The notes under the pieces: generated by a model
Told to the model about the DNA's origin: nothing
Database searches by the model: none
The model's input: the letters and a program-made list of their open reading frames with translations, nothing else
Assembly (NCBI GenBank): GCA_947626785.1
Contig: CANQTO010000009.1
Coordinates: 1-64,000 of the forward strand
Length of the DNA: 64,000 nt
DNA from: an uncultured Oscillospiraceae bacterium
Lineage (GTDB): Bacteria; Bacillota; Clostridia; Oscillospirales; Oscillospiraceae
Direction of reading: 5' to 3'
Position numbers and translations under genes: made by a program
Shown: in pieces, positions 16,653 to 25,997 of the stretch
Position numbering within the stretch: the first letter of the stretch is position 1
How the letters are laid out: each line of letters begins with the position of its first letter

Positions 16653-17446
16653 AGAAAGTCAGACTGGATCAACTGGTATATGAGCGGGGCTTCGCCGAGA
16701 GCCGGGAGCGGGCCAAGACCACGGTCATGAGCGGCCTGGTCTTCGTCAACGGCCAGCGGGCCGATAAGCCCGGCACGGCGGTGGACCCGGAGGCAAAGCT
16801 GGAGGTGCGGGGGGCGGCTCTGCCCTTCGTCAGCCGGGGCGGCTTTAAGCTGGACAAGGCTTTGAAGGTCTTCCCCGTGGACCCGGCGGGCAAGCTCTGC
16901 ATCGACTGCGGGGCCTCCACCGGGGGCTTTACCGACGTGCTTTTGCAGCACGGGGCGGCCAAGGTCTACGCCGTGGACGTGGGCTATGGGCAGCTGGCCT
17001 GGAAGCTGCGCACGGACGAGCGGGTGGTCAACTTAGAGCGGACCAACCTGCGCTGCATCAGCCCGGAGCTGGTCCCGGAACAGCCGGAGCTTGCGGTGAT
17101 GGACCTGTCCTTCATCTCTTTAAAGCTGGTGCTGCCGCCGGTGAAGGCGCTGCTCCGACCGGAGGCGGATCTCATCTGCCTCATCAAGCCCCAGTTCGAG
17201 GCCGGCCGGGAGGACGTGGGCAAAAAAGGCGTCGTCCGGGACCCGGCGGTCCACGAGCGGGTCATCCGGGACATCCTGGCCTTCGCCCCCACGGCGGGCC
17301 TGAGCGTGATGGGCCTGGACTATTCCCCCATCAAGGGCCCGGAGGGGAACATCGAATATCTCTGCTATTTGAAAAACGGTCGTTTTGAGGCGCCGGAGCC
17401 GGACGTGTCCGGTGTCGTGGCCGCCTCTCATGAGGCGCTGAGGTGA
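16649..17446 (+). CDS. tlyA: TlyA family rRNA methyltransferase/hemolysin-like protein (265 aa)
   Basis: An S4 RNA-binding domain (RLDQLVYERGFAESRERAKTTVMSGLVFVNG) is fused to an FtsJ-like SAM methyltransferase (IDCGASTGGFTDVLLQHG, then VMDLSFISL). Known TlyA proteins 2'-O-methylate cytidines in 16S and 23S rRNA. The family is also called YqxC in Bacillus, where it has this same neighbourhood. The ATG at 16649 overlaps the dxs stop; longer frames would run deep into dxs and are rejected. Confidence 0.94.
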   Translation: MKKVRLDQLVYERGFAESRERAKTTVMSGLVFVNGQRADKPGTAVDPEAKLEVRGAALPFVSRGGFKLDKALKVFPVDPAGKLCIDCGASTGGFTDVLLQHGAAKVYAVDVGYGQLAWKLRTDERVVNLERTNLRCISPELVPEQPELAVMDLSFISLKLVLPPVKALLRPEADLICLIKPQFEAGREDVGKKGVVRDPAVHERVIRDILAFAPTAGLSVMGLDYSPIKGPEGNIEYLCYLKNGRFEAPEPDVSGVVAASHEALR

Positions 17447-17451
17447 GAACT

Positions 17452-18297
17452 ATGATCGCTGTCTGTCCGAACCCGTTTCGGGATCTGGAGCTGCATGTGA
17501 CACGCCAGGTGCTGGACATCCTGCACCGGGAGGGAAAGGAGGCCGCCGTCTGCCCCGTCTTTGCCGAGGACGCGCCGGAGGCCGTGCCCGCCGGGATCAG
17601 GACCCGGAGACTGGAGGAGGTTGCCGGCCGCTGCGAGCTGGCCGTCGTTATCGGCGGGGACGGGACCCTGCTGAAGGTAGCCCGGGAGCTGCACCATCTG
17701 CCGGTACCCATCCTGGGGATCAACCTGGGCACCAAGGGCTTCATGTGCGCCCTGGAGCCGGCGGACATCGCCCTGACCGCCCAGGCCGCCCGGGGCGAGT
17801 ACAAGCTCAGCCGCCGGATGATGCTGGACGTGAAGCTCATCCGGGACGGGGAGACGGTGTATACCGACTGCGCCCTGAACGACGCGGTGCTCCGGGGCTA
17901 TGTGGACTGTATCCAGCTCACCGCCTGGTACGGCCAGGCCCGGGTCATCCGCTACAGCGGGGACGGCATGGTCCTGGCCACGCCCACCGGCTCCACCGGC
18001 TACTCCATGTCCGCCGGCGGGCCCATCGTGGAGCCCACGGCCGGCAGCATCATCCTCAGCCCCATCTGCGCCCATATGATCGGCGCCCGCTCCTTCGTGC
18101 TGGACCCCTCCCGGACGGTCACCGTGAAGGCCGAGCGGCTCCACGGCCGCCGGGCCTACCTGTCGGTGGACGGCAGCCCGGGGGTGGAGTTGGTCAACGG
18201 GGACCTGCTAAAGGTCAGCCGTTCGGAGCACTGCACCCTGATGGTGGACCTGGGGCTCCGCAGCTTTTTTGACATGGCATATGAAAAACTGAAATAG
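17452..18297 (+). CDS. nadK: NAD kinase (281 aa)
   Basis: This enzyme phosphorylates NAD to NADP. The diagnostic GGDGT motif is near residue 68 (VVIGGDGTLLKVAREL), followed by ILGINLGTKGFMCALEP, the NDAVL loop, and the GDGMVLATPTGSTGYSMSAGGPIV block. The ATG at 17452 has GAGGTGAG upstream and lies six bases after the tlyA stop. An in-frame GTG at 17443 is possible but less favourable. Confidence 0.95.
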   Translation: MIAVCPNPFRDLELHVTRQVLDILHREGKEAAVCPVFAEDAPEAVPAGIRTRRLEEVAGRCELAVVIGGDGTLLKVARELHHLPVPILGINLGTKGFMCALEPADIALTAQAARGEYKLSRRMMLDVKLIRDGETVYTDCALNDAVLRGYVDCIQLTAWYGQARVIRYSGDGMVLATPTGSTGYSMSAGGPIVEPTAGSIILSPICAHMIGARSFVLDPSRTVTVKAERLHGRRAYLSVDGSPGVELVNGDLLKVSRSEHCTLMVDLGLRSFFDMAYEKLK

Positions 18298-18307
18298 GAG
18301 TGCAAAT

Positions 18308-18760
18308 ATGAAACCTGGAAGACAGAGCGTGATCTTAGAGATCATTTCCCAGCAGGACATAGAGACCCAGAACCAGCTCCTCCAGGCCCTGGCGGCCAGA
18401 GGGGTCAAGAGCACGCAGGCCACCCTCTCCCGGGACATCAAGGATATGCGCCTCATCAAGGAGCTGGGCCCCAAGGGCACCTACCGCTATACGGTGGGCA
18501 GCTCCCGTGCGGAGACCGACGACTATGAGCAGCGCCTGCGGAAGATCTTCAAGGAGAGCGTGGTCTCCTACGATGTGGCCCAGAACCTGTTCATCATCAA
18601 GACCCTGCCGGGCCTGGCCCCGGCGGCCTGCTCCGCCATCGACAGCATGGAGGTCAAGGGCCTGGTGGGCACCCTGGCCGGGGACGACACGGCCTTCCTG
18701 GCCATGCGGGACAGCGAGGCCGCCCAGGCGCTGTATCACGAGATCGAGATGCTGTTTTGA
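18308..18760 (+). CDS. argR: Arginine repressor ArgR/AhrC (150 aa)
   Basis: A hexameric arginine-sensing regulator that represses arginine synthesis and can activate its breakdown. The N-terminal winged helix holds QNQLLQALAARGVKSTQATLSRDIKDMRLIK, and the C-terminal arginine-binding domain holds GTLAGDDTAFLAMRD. It is full length. Location between nadK and recN matches Bacillus. No arginine genes lie in this window. Confidence 0.95.
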   Translation: MKPGRQSVILEIISQQDIETQNQLLQALAARGVKSTQATLSRDIKDMRLIKELGPKGTYRYTVGSSRAETDDYEQRLRKIFKESVVSYDVAQNLFIIKTLPGLAPAACSAIDSMEVKGLVGTLAGDDTAFLAMRDSEAAQALYHEIEMLF

Positions 18761-18793
18761 GCAAAAACGCACGGTTTGTGCGAAGGATAGGCT

Positions 18794-20497
18794 ATGCTGA
18801 ACGAACTGCACATTGAGAATATCGCGGTCATCGAGCGGGCCGATATCCGCTTCACCGGCGGGCTCAACGCCCTCACCGGCGAGACCGGCGCGGGCAAATC
18901 CATCGTCATCGATTCCATCGGGGCCGTGCTGGGCGAGCGGGTGAGCCGGGAGCTGGTGCGCCGTGGGGAGGAGAAGGGCCTGGTCACCGCCGTGTTCGAC
19001 ACGGAGGGAGCCGCAGCCTGGCTGGAGGCCAACGAGATCGAGGACGAGGGGGAGCTGATCCTCCAGCGGCGTATCGGCGCCGACGGGAAGAGCTCCTGCC
19101 GGGTCTGCGGCGTGCCGGTCACGGCTGCCCAGCTCAAGGAGCTGGCCGCCCTGCTGGTGGACATCCACGGGCAGAACGACGGGCGGCAGCTGATGGATGA
19201 GCGGCTGCACATGGGCTATCTGGACCGCTTCGGCGCCTATGAGGGCTGCCTGGAGGGATTCCGGGCCGAGTACCGCCGATACCGGGAGCTCCGAAAGGAG
19301 CTGGACCGGCTGAGCATGGACCAGGTGGAGAAGGAGCGGCTGACGGACAGCCTGGAGTACCAGATCCGGGAGCTGGAGCGGGCGGAGCTGAAGGCCGGGG
19401 AGAAGGACGCCCTGACGGCCCGGCGGGACCTGCTGCGCAACGCCGAGAAACTGACGGAGGCTCTGGACGAGGCCTTTGCCGCCCTCTACGGCGGGGAGGA
19501 GAACGCCCTGTCCCTGGCCCAGAACGCGGAGGTCTATGCCGGCCGGGCAGCCGCCATCGCCCCGGAGCTGGAGGGTGCGGTCAAGAGCGTCAACGACGCG
19601 GTCTTCGCCTTGGAGGACGCGGCGGAGACCCTGCGGGACTTCCGGGAGAGTCTGGATTTCTCCCCGGAGGAGTACGACCAGCTGGAGAGCCGCCTCTCTG
19701 CCCTGAGCCGCTTAGAGCGGAAGTACGGCCGGGACGAGGCCGGGCTGATCGCCTATTTGACCGAGTGCCGGGAGCGGCTGGAGGAGCTCCAGTATGCCGA
19801 CGACCGGCAGGAGAAGCTGAAAAAGGAGCTCTCCGCCCAAATCGGGCGCTGCCGGAAGGCGGCGACGGAGCTGAGTAAAGAGCGGCGGGAGGCCGCCGCC
19901 CGGCTGGAAAAGCGGATCGTCCGGGAGCTGCGGGACCTGAGCATGCCCTCGGTGCGCTTTGCGGTGGAGTTCGAGCCTGTGGCGGAGGAGCCTGGCTTTG
20001 ACGCCACCGGGGCGGAGAAGCTGCGCTTCATCATGTCCGCCAACGCCGGGGAGGAGCTGGGACGCATCAGCCGCATCGCCTCCGGCGGCGAGCTGAGCCG
20101 CATCATGCTGGCCATGAAAAACGTCTTTGCCGCCAACGACCCGGTCTCCACCCTGATCTTCGACGAGATCGACACCGGCGTCTCCGGCGTGGCGGCCCAG
20201 CGGGTGGGGGAGAAGCTGTACACGGTCTCCACCGGAAAGCAGGTCCTCTGCGTGACCCACCTGCCCCAGATCGCCGCTATGGCCGACAGCCACTACCGCA
20301 TCTCCAAGGAGGAGCGGGACGGCCGGACCTATACCCGGGTGGACGCTCTGGACCGGCAGGGGCGGCGGATGGAGCTGGCAAGGCTCCACGGCGGAGAGCA
20401 TATCACCGAACTGAGCCTGGCCGGAGCGGAGGAACAGCTCCGGGCGGCAGATGAATTCAAGGGAAAGATCCAAGAAGACAGGGGGAGAGCGGAATGA
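18794..20497 (+). CDS. recN: DNA repair protein RecN (567 aa)
   Basis: An SMC-like ATPase that gathers broken DNA ends in recombinational repair. Walker A is GETGAGKS at residues 29-36 after LNELHIENIAVIERADI. Long coiled-coil stretches fill the middle (about 145-370). The signature ASGGELSRIMLAMK and Walker B LIFDEIDTGVSG are at about 430-460. It overlaps the next gene by an ATGA. Confidence 0.96.
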   Translation: MLNELHIENIAVIERADIRFTGGLNALTGETGAGKSIVIDSIGAVLGERVSRELVRRGEEKGLVTAVFDTEGAAAWLEANEIEDEGELILQRRIGADGKSSCRVCGVPVTAAQLKELAALLVDIHGQNDGRQLMDERLHMGYLDRFGAYEGCLEGFRAEYRRYRELRKELDRLSMDQVEKERLTDSLEYQIRELERAELKAGEKDALTARRDLLRNAEKLTEALDEAFAALYGGEENALSLAQNAEVYAGRAAAIAPELEGAVKSVNDAVFALEDAAETLRDFRESLDFSPEEYDQLESRLSALSRLERKYGRDEAGLIAYLTECRERLEELQYADDRQEKLKKELSAQIGRCRKAATELSKERREAAARLEKRIVRELRDLSMPSVRFAVEFEPVAEEPGFDATGAEKLRFIMSANAGEELGRISRIASGGELSRIMLAMKNVFAANDPVSTLIFDEIDTGVSGVAAQRVGEKLYTVSTGKQVLCVTHLPQIAAMADSHYRISKEERDGRTYTRVDALDRQGRRMELARLHGGEHITELSLAGAEEQLRAADEFKGKIQEDRGRAE

Positions 20498-20886
20498 ATG
20501 TGAAGGAAGAAGCGGCCCGGCTGCACAGCTGCGGCTTCAACTGCGCCCAGAGCGTGCTGGGCGCGCTGAGAGACTATACGGGCCTGCCGGATGAGACGGC
20601 CCTGGCCCTGGCGGCCCCCTTCGGGGGCGGCGTCCGCTGCGGGGAGATCTGCGGCGCGGTCAGCGGGGCGGCTATGGCCATCGGCCTTGCCTTCCCCTTC
20701 AACGAAGGGATCGACGGCGAGGCCAAGAGGCGGATCGCCGCTCTTACCAGCCGCTGCACCGGCGCGTTCAAGGAGCAGTTCGGCTGCCTGCGCTGTCAGG
20801 ACCTGAAACAGGCCGGGCAGCCCTGCCCGCGGCTCATCGAATACGCGGTGGGCCTGGCGGAGGACATCATCACGGAGAACAAGTAA
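20494..20886 (+). CDS. C_GCAxxG_C_C family protein (130 aa)
   Basis: A small cysteine-rich protein of the C_GCAxxG_C_C family, thought to bind metal or act in redox. Conserved cysteines appear in FNCAQSVL, RCGEICGAVSGAAMAIG, and the C-terminal CTGAFKEQFGCLRCQDLK and GQPCPRL. Start overlaps the recN stop, so it is coupled to recN. Its exact role is not known. Confidence 0.85.
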   Translation: MNVKEEAARLHSCGFNCAQSVLGALRDYTGLPDETALALAAPFGGGVRCGEICGAVSGAAMAIGLAFPFNEGIDGEAKRRIAALTSRCTGAFKEQFGCLRCQDLKQAGQPCPRLIEYAVGLAEDIITENK

Positions 20887-20909
20887 ACTTTATCATAGGG
20901 AGAAAAGAC

Positions 20910-22130
20910 ATGGGTATTTACGAGGAACTGGTGGCCCGGGGGCTCATCGCCCAGGTGACCAACGAAAACGAGATCCGGGACATGCTCAACAACGGCAAGG
21001 CCACCTTCTACATCGGCTTTGACTGCACCGCCGACAGCCTGACCGCCGGGCATTTCATGGCCCTGACGCTGATGAAGCGGCTCCAGATGGCCGGGAACCG
21101 GCCCATCGCCCTCATCGGCGGCGGCACCACCATGATCGGCGACCCCTCCGGCCGGACGGACATGCGCAAGATGCTGACCAAGGAGGACATCGACCACAAC
21201 GCCGAGTGCTTCAAGCGGCAGATGGAGCGCTTTATCGACTTCGGCGAGGGCAAGGCCATGATGATCAACAACGCCGACTGGCTGTTGAATCTGAACTATG
21301 TGGAACTGCTGCGGGAGGTGGGCGCCTGCTTCTCGGTGAACAACATGCTCCGGGCCGAGTGCTACAAGCAGCGGATGGAGAAGGGCCTGAGCTTCCTGGA
21401 GTTCAATTACATGATCATGCAGAGCTATGACTTCTACTATCTGTTCCAGCACTACGGCTGCAACATGCAGTTCGGCGGGGACGACCAGTGGAGCAATATG
21501 CTGGGTGGAACGGAGCTCATCCGCCGCAAACTGGGCAAGGACGCCCACGCCATGACCATCACCCTGCTCACCGACTCCCAGGGCCATAAGATGGGCAAGA
21601 CCGCCGGCAACGCCGTGTGGCTGGACCCCAACAAGACCAGCCCCTATGACTTCTACCAGTACTGGCGGAACGTGGGCGACGCGGACGTGATGAAGTGCAT
21701 CCGGATGCTGACCTTCCTGCCTCTGGAGCAGATCGAGGAGATGAGCGGCTGGAAGGATCAGAAGCTCAACCGGGCCAAGGAGATCCTGGCCTACGAGCTG
21801 ACCAGCCTGGTCCACGGCGAGGAGGAGGCCAAGAAGGCCGAGGCCGCCGCCAAGGCCCTCTTTGCCGGGGCCGGCAGCGGCGAGACCCCCACCACTGAGC
21901 TCAGCGAGGCGGAGCTCATGGACGGCGGGCTGGATATCCTGAGCCTGCTGGTCAAGGCGGGGCTCTGCGCCTCCAAGTCCGAGGCCCGGCGCAACGTCCA
22001 GCAGGGCGGCGTCACGGTGGACGGAGAAAAGGTGACGGATATCGCCAAGAGCTACGGCGCGGAGGAACTGAAGGCCGGGCTCCTGCTCCGCCGGGGCAAG
22101 AAGAGCTACCAGAAGGTCATTTTGAAGTAA
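20910..22130 (+). CDS. tyrS: Tyrosyl-tRNA synthetase (406 aa)
   Basis: A class I synthetase that charges tRNA-Tyr. The catalytic domain holds FDCTADSLTAGHFMAL (the HIGH-equivalent is HFMA), the tyrosine-binding GGDDQWSN, and the KMSKS-type loop KMGKT near residue 227. A C-terminal S4 RNA-binding domain follows (about 340-400). AGGGAGAAAAG precedes the ATG. There is no T-box leader in the 23-base gap before it. A perfect palindromic terminator follows. Confidence 0.96.
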   Translation: MGIYEELVARGLIAQVTNENEIRDMLNNGKATFYIGFDCTADSLTAGHFMALTLMKRLQMAGNRPIALIGGGTTMIGDPSGRTDMRKMLTKEDIDHNAECFKRQMERFIDFGEGKAMMINNADWLLNLNYVELLREVGACFSVNNMLRAECYKQRMEKGLSFLEFNYMIMQSYDFYYLFQHYGCNMQFGGDDQWSNMLGGTELIRRKLGKDAHAMTITLLTDSQGHKMGKTAGNAVWLDPNKTSPYDFYQYWRNVGDADVMKCIRMLTFLPLEQIEEMSGWKDQKLNRAKEILAYELTSLVHGEEEAKKAEAAAKALFAGAGSGETPTTELSEAELMDGGLDILSLLVKAGLCASKSEARRNVQQGGVTVDGEKVTDIAKSYGAEELKAGLLLRRGKKSYQKVILK

Positions 22131-22140
22131 ATACACGCAA

Positions 22141-22426
22141 AAAACTGCTGTGCCCGGGCACAGCAGTTTTCAATCTGTAGACAAACCGCTACAGGAGCTT
22201 ATACAAAGATGTAAAGAAGATTTAAATCTGTTTTTGAGGCAGCTTTGCCGCCTCAAAAACACCCTAAGGCGAACATCGTGAGCCCTCGCGCCGACCAAAC
22301 GGGGCGTAGCCCCTGCGATAAGCGCGAGTACCTCAAATGCGAGCCAAACGAAGTGGGTCGCATTTGAAGCGTGTCGACTTTGTCGACGCGCTCAAAACTG
22401 CTGTGCCCGGCACAGCAGTTTTTTCG
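22141..22426 (+). terminator. Terminator and array of five hairpins after tyrS
   Basis: This 377-base stretch between genes has no credible ORF. It starts with a perfect palindrome (AAAACTGCTGTGCCC and its complement, 22141-22170). Then follow stems at 22230-22260 (GTTTTTGAGGC), 22334-22366 (CAAATGCGA), and 22369-22391 (GTCGAC core). It ends with a near copy of the first hairpin plus TTTTTT (22394-22426). The last is a strong rho-independent terminator. The repeated structure could be stacked terminators or a structured RNA. Confidence 0.7.
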
Positions 22427-22507
22427 TAACCTTTTTCTGCCAACGGCGACTATATGGATAGTAGGCCGCACTCATGGCGGCAAAAACCGCAGGAAAGGGA
22501 AAAACAT

Positions 22508-24679
22508 ATGAAAAACAAGAGATTCACAGCGGCGCTTTTGGCGCTGGCGCTCTGCCTGCCCGGTATGGGCGGCTGCTCATCAAAAGCGCCCGCGCCCGCC
22601 GAGGCGGGGGACAGCGCCCCGGTCCGGCCCGCCGCGTACACAGTCGGCGGTGAGCCGGTCCGCTGCAACGGGGAGAGCCTGCCCATGCCCGAGGCCGGCA
22701 TCAGCCTGCAAAGGGCGGTGAAAGCCGGGGACGGGGCCTTCCTGTACGGCACGGACGAGCAGGGAAACGGGCGCTTCTTCCTGCTGGACGGGGACAGCCT
22801 GGAGATAGCCGAAATTGACGTCTTTGGCCGGGAGAAGGCCGAAGACATCGCCGCCTCTCCGGACGGCGGGCTGGCTGTGCTGCGGATCGATGAAAAGGGG
22901 AACTATACCATCTCCGCCTGGACGGGCGAGGGGACTCCGGCCACGACAGCTCTGGATCTGAGCGCCTATGACAACGGCATGATCCACCGCTTCCACGCGG
23001 CGGACAAGGGCTTCTTCCTGGAGCTGCCCCTGCGTGTGCTTGCGGTGGACAAAAACGGCGGCGTCCTGCAAGATTACGGCGAATTCCAGGGGGCCCAGAC
23101 CGTGGTGGTGACGGATGAAAAAACCCTGCTCATTCAAAACGAAACAAACGCGGCCGCTTTGGGGCCCGGCCAGACTCCGGGGACGGCCGTCATCGAGCTG
23201 GGCGGGGACTTTGCCCCCGGCCGGAGCTATCATGTGGAGCCGCTCTTCACCCAATTCTATGCCGGGGCTGGGGATCAGCTGCTGGCCTATATGGACCATG
23301 TGCTGTACCAATATGACTACGCCTCCGGCAGCAGTACGGCGCTGATCAATGTGCTCACCAGCAGCATGGAGCCAAGCAGCCTGGTCCCTCTCCGGGACGG
23401 CCAGTACTTTTCCCTGAACCGGGGGTCGCCCACCTTATGGCGTCCGGCCGATGGAGAGGAGACGGCCGTCCTCACCCTGGCGACCTATAAGCTCTCCTTT
23501 GCCATGGAAAACGCGATCCAGATGTTCAACGCCAGCCACTCGTCTTATGTCATTGAGCCGATCGATTACGCCCAGTATGACACCTATGAGACGGTCGACG
23601 CGGGTCTGACCCGGCTGACCGGCGATATCATCTCCGGGAAAGCCCCGGACATCTACGATCTGCGTTATTTCACGCCCGGCAATTTGGCGGCCAAGGGCCT
23701 GCTGGAGGACCTGAAGCCCTGGTTCGAGACGGACGGCGGGAGCTCTTATGAGGAGCTGCTCCCCTGCGTCCGGGAGAACGCGGAGTTCAACGGCGGCCTG
23801 TATGAGCTGATCCCGGCCTTCCGGCTGGTCACCCTATGCGGAGACCGGTCCACCGTGGGAGAGGACTGGGGCGTGGAGCGCTTCCTTCAACTGGCCCAGG
23901 AGCAGCCGCCTCAGGCCCTGTTCGGCCCGGAGATGACCCGAAGGGACTTCCTCAGCTATGTGCTCTGCTTTATGAAGGACGAGCTGTATTCGGAGGAGAC
24001 GCTGAGCTGTGATTTCAGCTCCGAGGCTTTTCTCGCCCTGCTGCGCTACGCGAAAGAGCTGCCCGAAGATTTTCAGGGAGACGGAAACCAGGGCGAAACG
24101 ATGGGCCGGGCCTATGCCGGGGAGCAGCTTCTCGTCCTGAGAGACTTCCGAGACTCGATCGTGGATGAGATCTCCCTTCTCAACAGCTGCTTCAGCGGGG
24201 AGGCGCAGTTCGTGGGCTTTCCCACCGGCAGCGGGAGCGGCTTTGGCATCGCGCCCTGTGACTGGCTGGGGATGTCCGCCTCCGGCCTCCACAAGGAGGG
24301 CGTGTGGGAATTCTTCCGCTTTCTCCTGAGCGAAGACGCGGCCAGGTGGTTTATGGGCCTGCCGTCCGCCGGGCCGGTCTATACAAAAGTGCTGGACAAG
24401 GTGACAGCCAAGGCTGTGGAGAATTTGCCGTCCGCATGGGGGGCCTCCTCCGGCGGCCCGGTCAACTTTACCGGCACGCCCGTGGAGGCGGAAGCGATGC
24501 GCGCCCAGGTGAACGCCATGCTGGAAAAGGCCGGCTGCATCACAGTCTGCGACAGCACGGTCCTGGACATCGTGACCGACTGCGCCCAGGCCTATTTCCA
24601 GGGCGGCAAGCCCGTGGAGGAGGTGGCGCGGGAGATCCAGTCCAAGGTGGGGATCTATCTGTCGGAGCAATATGGATAA
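22508..24679 (+). CDS. Extracellular solute-binding lipoprotein with large N-terminal domain (723 aa)
   Basis: A lipoprotein signal ends in the lipobox GMGGC (Cys23). Residues about 40-330 form a beta-strand-rich region with repeated strands such as LYGTDEQGNGRFFLLDGDSLEI and GGLAVLRIDEKGNYTI, which suggests a propeller-like fold. Residues about 340-720 match family 1 sugar-binding proteins (AIQMFNASHSSYVIEPIDY, KAPDIYDLRYF, GSGFGIAPCDWLGMS, EGVWEFFRFLLSEDAARWFMG). No permease or ATPase genes are adjacent, so it is an orphan. It may sense a ligand for the regulator downstream or serve a distant importer. The ATG at 22508 follows AGGAAAGGG. Confidence 0.85.
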   Translation: MKNKRFTAALLALALCLPGMGGCSSKAPAPAEAGDSAPVRPAAYTVGGEPVRCNGESLPMPEAGISLQRAVKAGDGAFLYGTDEQGNGRFFLLDGDSLEIAEIDVFGREKAEDIAASPDGGLAVLRIDEKGNYTISAWTGEGTPATTALDLSAYDNGMIHRFHAADKGFFLELPLRVLAVDKNGGVLQDYGEFQGAQTVVVTDEKTLLIQNETNAAALGPGQTPGTAVIELGGDFAPGRSYHVEPLFTQFYAGAGDQLLAYMDHVLYQYDYASGSSTALINVLTSSMEPSSLVPLRDGQYFSLNRGSPTLWRPADGEETAVLTLATYKLSFAMENAIQMFNASHSSYVIEPIDYAQYDTYETVDAGLTRLTGDIISGKAPDIYDLRYFTPGNLAAKGLLEDLKPWFETDGGSSYEELLPCVRENAEFNGGLYELIPAFRLVTLCGDRSTVGEDWGVERFLQLAQEQPPQALFGPEMTRRDFLSYVLCFMKDELYSEETLSCDFSSEAFLALLRYAKELPEDFQGDGNQGETMGRAYAGEQLLVLRDFRDSIVDEISLLNSCFSGEAQFVGFPTGSGSGFGIAPCDWLGMSASGLHKEGVWEFFRFLLSEDAARWFMGLPSAGPVYTKVLDKVTAKAVENLPSAWGASSGGPVNFTGTPVEAEAMRAQVNAMLEKAGCITVCDSTVLDIVTDCAQAYFQGGKPVEEVAREIQSKVGIYLSEQYG

Positions 24680-24689
24680 AAGAAATAGC

Positions 24690-24716
24690 AAAAACGGACC
24701 GTCAAGGTCCGTTTTT
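24690..24716 (+). terminator. Terminator after solute-binding protein
   Basis: AAAACGGACC and GGTCCGTTTTT form a stem with a GTCAA loop and a terminal T-run. Confidence 0.88.
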
Positions 24717-24834
24717 GTAACTGCCAGGAAAAAATCATTCTTATTATTTGATCGACGTTCAATAGACTCCTGCGCTCCCATCCGCTATACTATACCCAGA
24801 AGCGCTTCAGAGATCGTGAAGGAGATGCTTGAAC

Positions 24835-25869
24835 ATGACGATGGGAAATGTGATCAAAAAATACCGAAAGATCAAAGGCCTGACCCAGGAGGAGATGGCT
24901 GTCCGCCTCGGTGTGACCGCTCCCGCTGTGAACAAGTGGGAAAAGGGCAGCACGCTGCCGGATGTGGCCCTGCTCGCTCCGCTTGCGCGGCTGCTGGGCA
25001 TCACCACAGACGAGCTTCTGTCCTTCAAGGATGAGCTGACGGACGAAGAGATCGACCGATTCTTGTCCGAGCTCCAGAAGGACTTGGAGAGCAAGGATCT
25101 CCATGAGGTCTTTCTTGCCGTAAAGAGAATGATCGAGGAATACCCCAATTGCGAAAGGCTGATCTGGCAGGCGGCCGTCATGCTGGACGCAAAGCGCATG
25201 ACGGCAGAGCTTCCGGGCAAGGACAGCTATGACAGCGCGATCTTCGGCTGGTACGAGCGGTGCCTGTGCTCAGAGGATGAACGGATGCGTGATCAGGCGG
25301 CGGATTCCCTGTTCCATGCCTTTGTCCGGCAGGAGAACTACGAAAAAGCGGCCCAGTATTTGGACTATTTCTCTCTGGAAAATCCGGAACGCAAGCGCAA
25401 GGAGGCCCTTGTGAACAGCAAAACCGGAAAACGGGCGGAGGCCTACCGGGCCTATGAGGAACTGATCTTCACCGGATATCAGCACATACAGATGACGCTC
25501 AATGATCTGCGTATCCTCTATATGGAAGACGGCGACCGTGAAATGACACGAAGACTGGTCGAAGTCTCTTCCTCTGCCGCGTCTGCCTTTGAAATGGGCA
25601 GATACAACGAGGTCTGCTGGGGGCTGGACGTGGCCGTTTGGGAAAAGGATGCCCCCTGGACGGCCCGGCTGATGCGGGAGATCCTGGACAGCCTGGAAAC
25701 CATAGGAGAGTTCACAAAATCGAAGCTTTATCAGCATATGACACTGAAAACCGTCGATCCTGATTTTTCCACCGGCTTAAAGCGGGAGCTTTTGAAGTCG
25801 CTTGAGGATGAGACCTTTGCGTATATGCAGGGAAATGAGGACTGGGAGAAACTGAAAAGCGAAAATTGA
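24835..25869 (+). CDS. XRE-type transcriptional regulator with helical C-terminal domain (344 aa)
   Basis: The N-terminal helix-turn-helix is clear (IKKYRKIKGLTQEEMAVRLGVTAPAVNKWEKGSTLPD, about 6-45). The remaining 270 residues are helical and look like a tetratricopeptide-type array, without a sensor I recognise. AAGGAG lies about ten bases before the ATG. It follows a terminator, so it is its own unit; TATACT at 24786-24791 may be the -10 box. The target genes are unknown. Confidence 0.85.
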   Translation: MTMGNVIKKYRKIKGLTQEEMAVRLGVTAPAVNKWEKGSTLPDVALLAPLARLLGITTDELLSFKDELTDEEIDRFLSELQKDLESKDLHEVFLAVKRMIEEYPNCERLIWQAAVMLDAKRMTAELPGKDSYDSAIFGWYERCLCSEDERMRDQAADSLFHAFVRQENYEKAAQYLDYFSLENPERKRKEALVNSKTGKRAEAYRAYEELIFTGYQHIQMTLNDLRILYMEDGDREMTRRLVEVSSSAASAFEMGRYNEVCWGLDVAVWEKDAPWTARLMREILDSLETIGEFTKSKLYQHMTLKTVDPDFSTGLKRELLKSLEDETFAYMQGNEDWEKLKSEN

Positions 25870-25885
25870 AGAGAAAAAAATCGAA

Positions 25886-25912
25886 CCGGCAAGCCCTTGC
25901 GAGGCTTGCCGG
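25886..25912 (+). terminator. Terminator after XRE gene
   Basis: CCGGCAAGCC and GGCTTGCCGG form a ten-base-pair stem around CTTGCGA, followed by ATTTGATTT. Confidence 0.65.
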
Positions 25913-25997
25913 ATTTGATTTGGAAAGGACAGACGAGAGCTGGACCTGCATGGAAGAACGTTTATCGGACGGGATAAAACCGCCGGTTCACTGGCGG

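Noticed and set aside
20887-20909. T-box riboswitch before tyrS
   Set aside because: Only 23 bases separate tyrS from the gene before it, and no T-box sequence or terminator is present.
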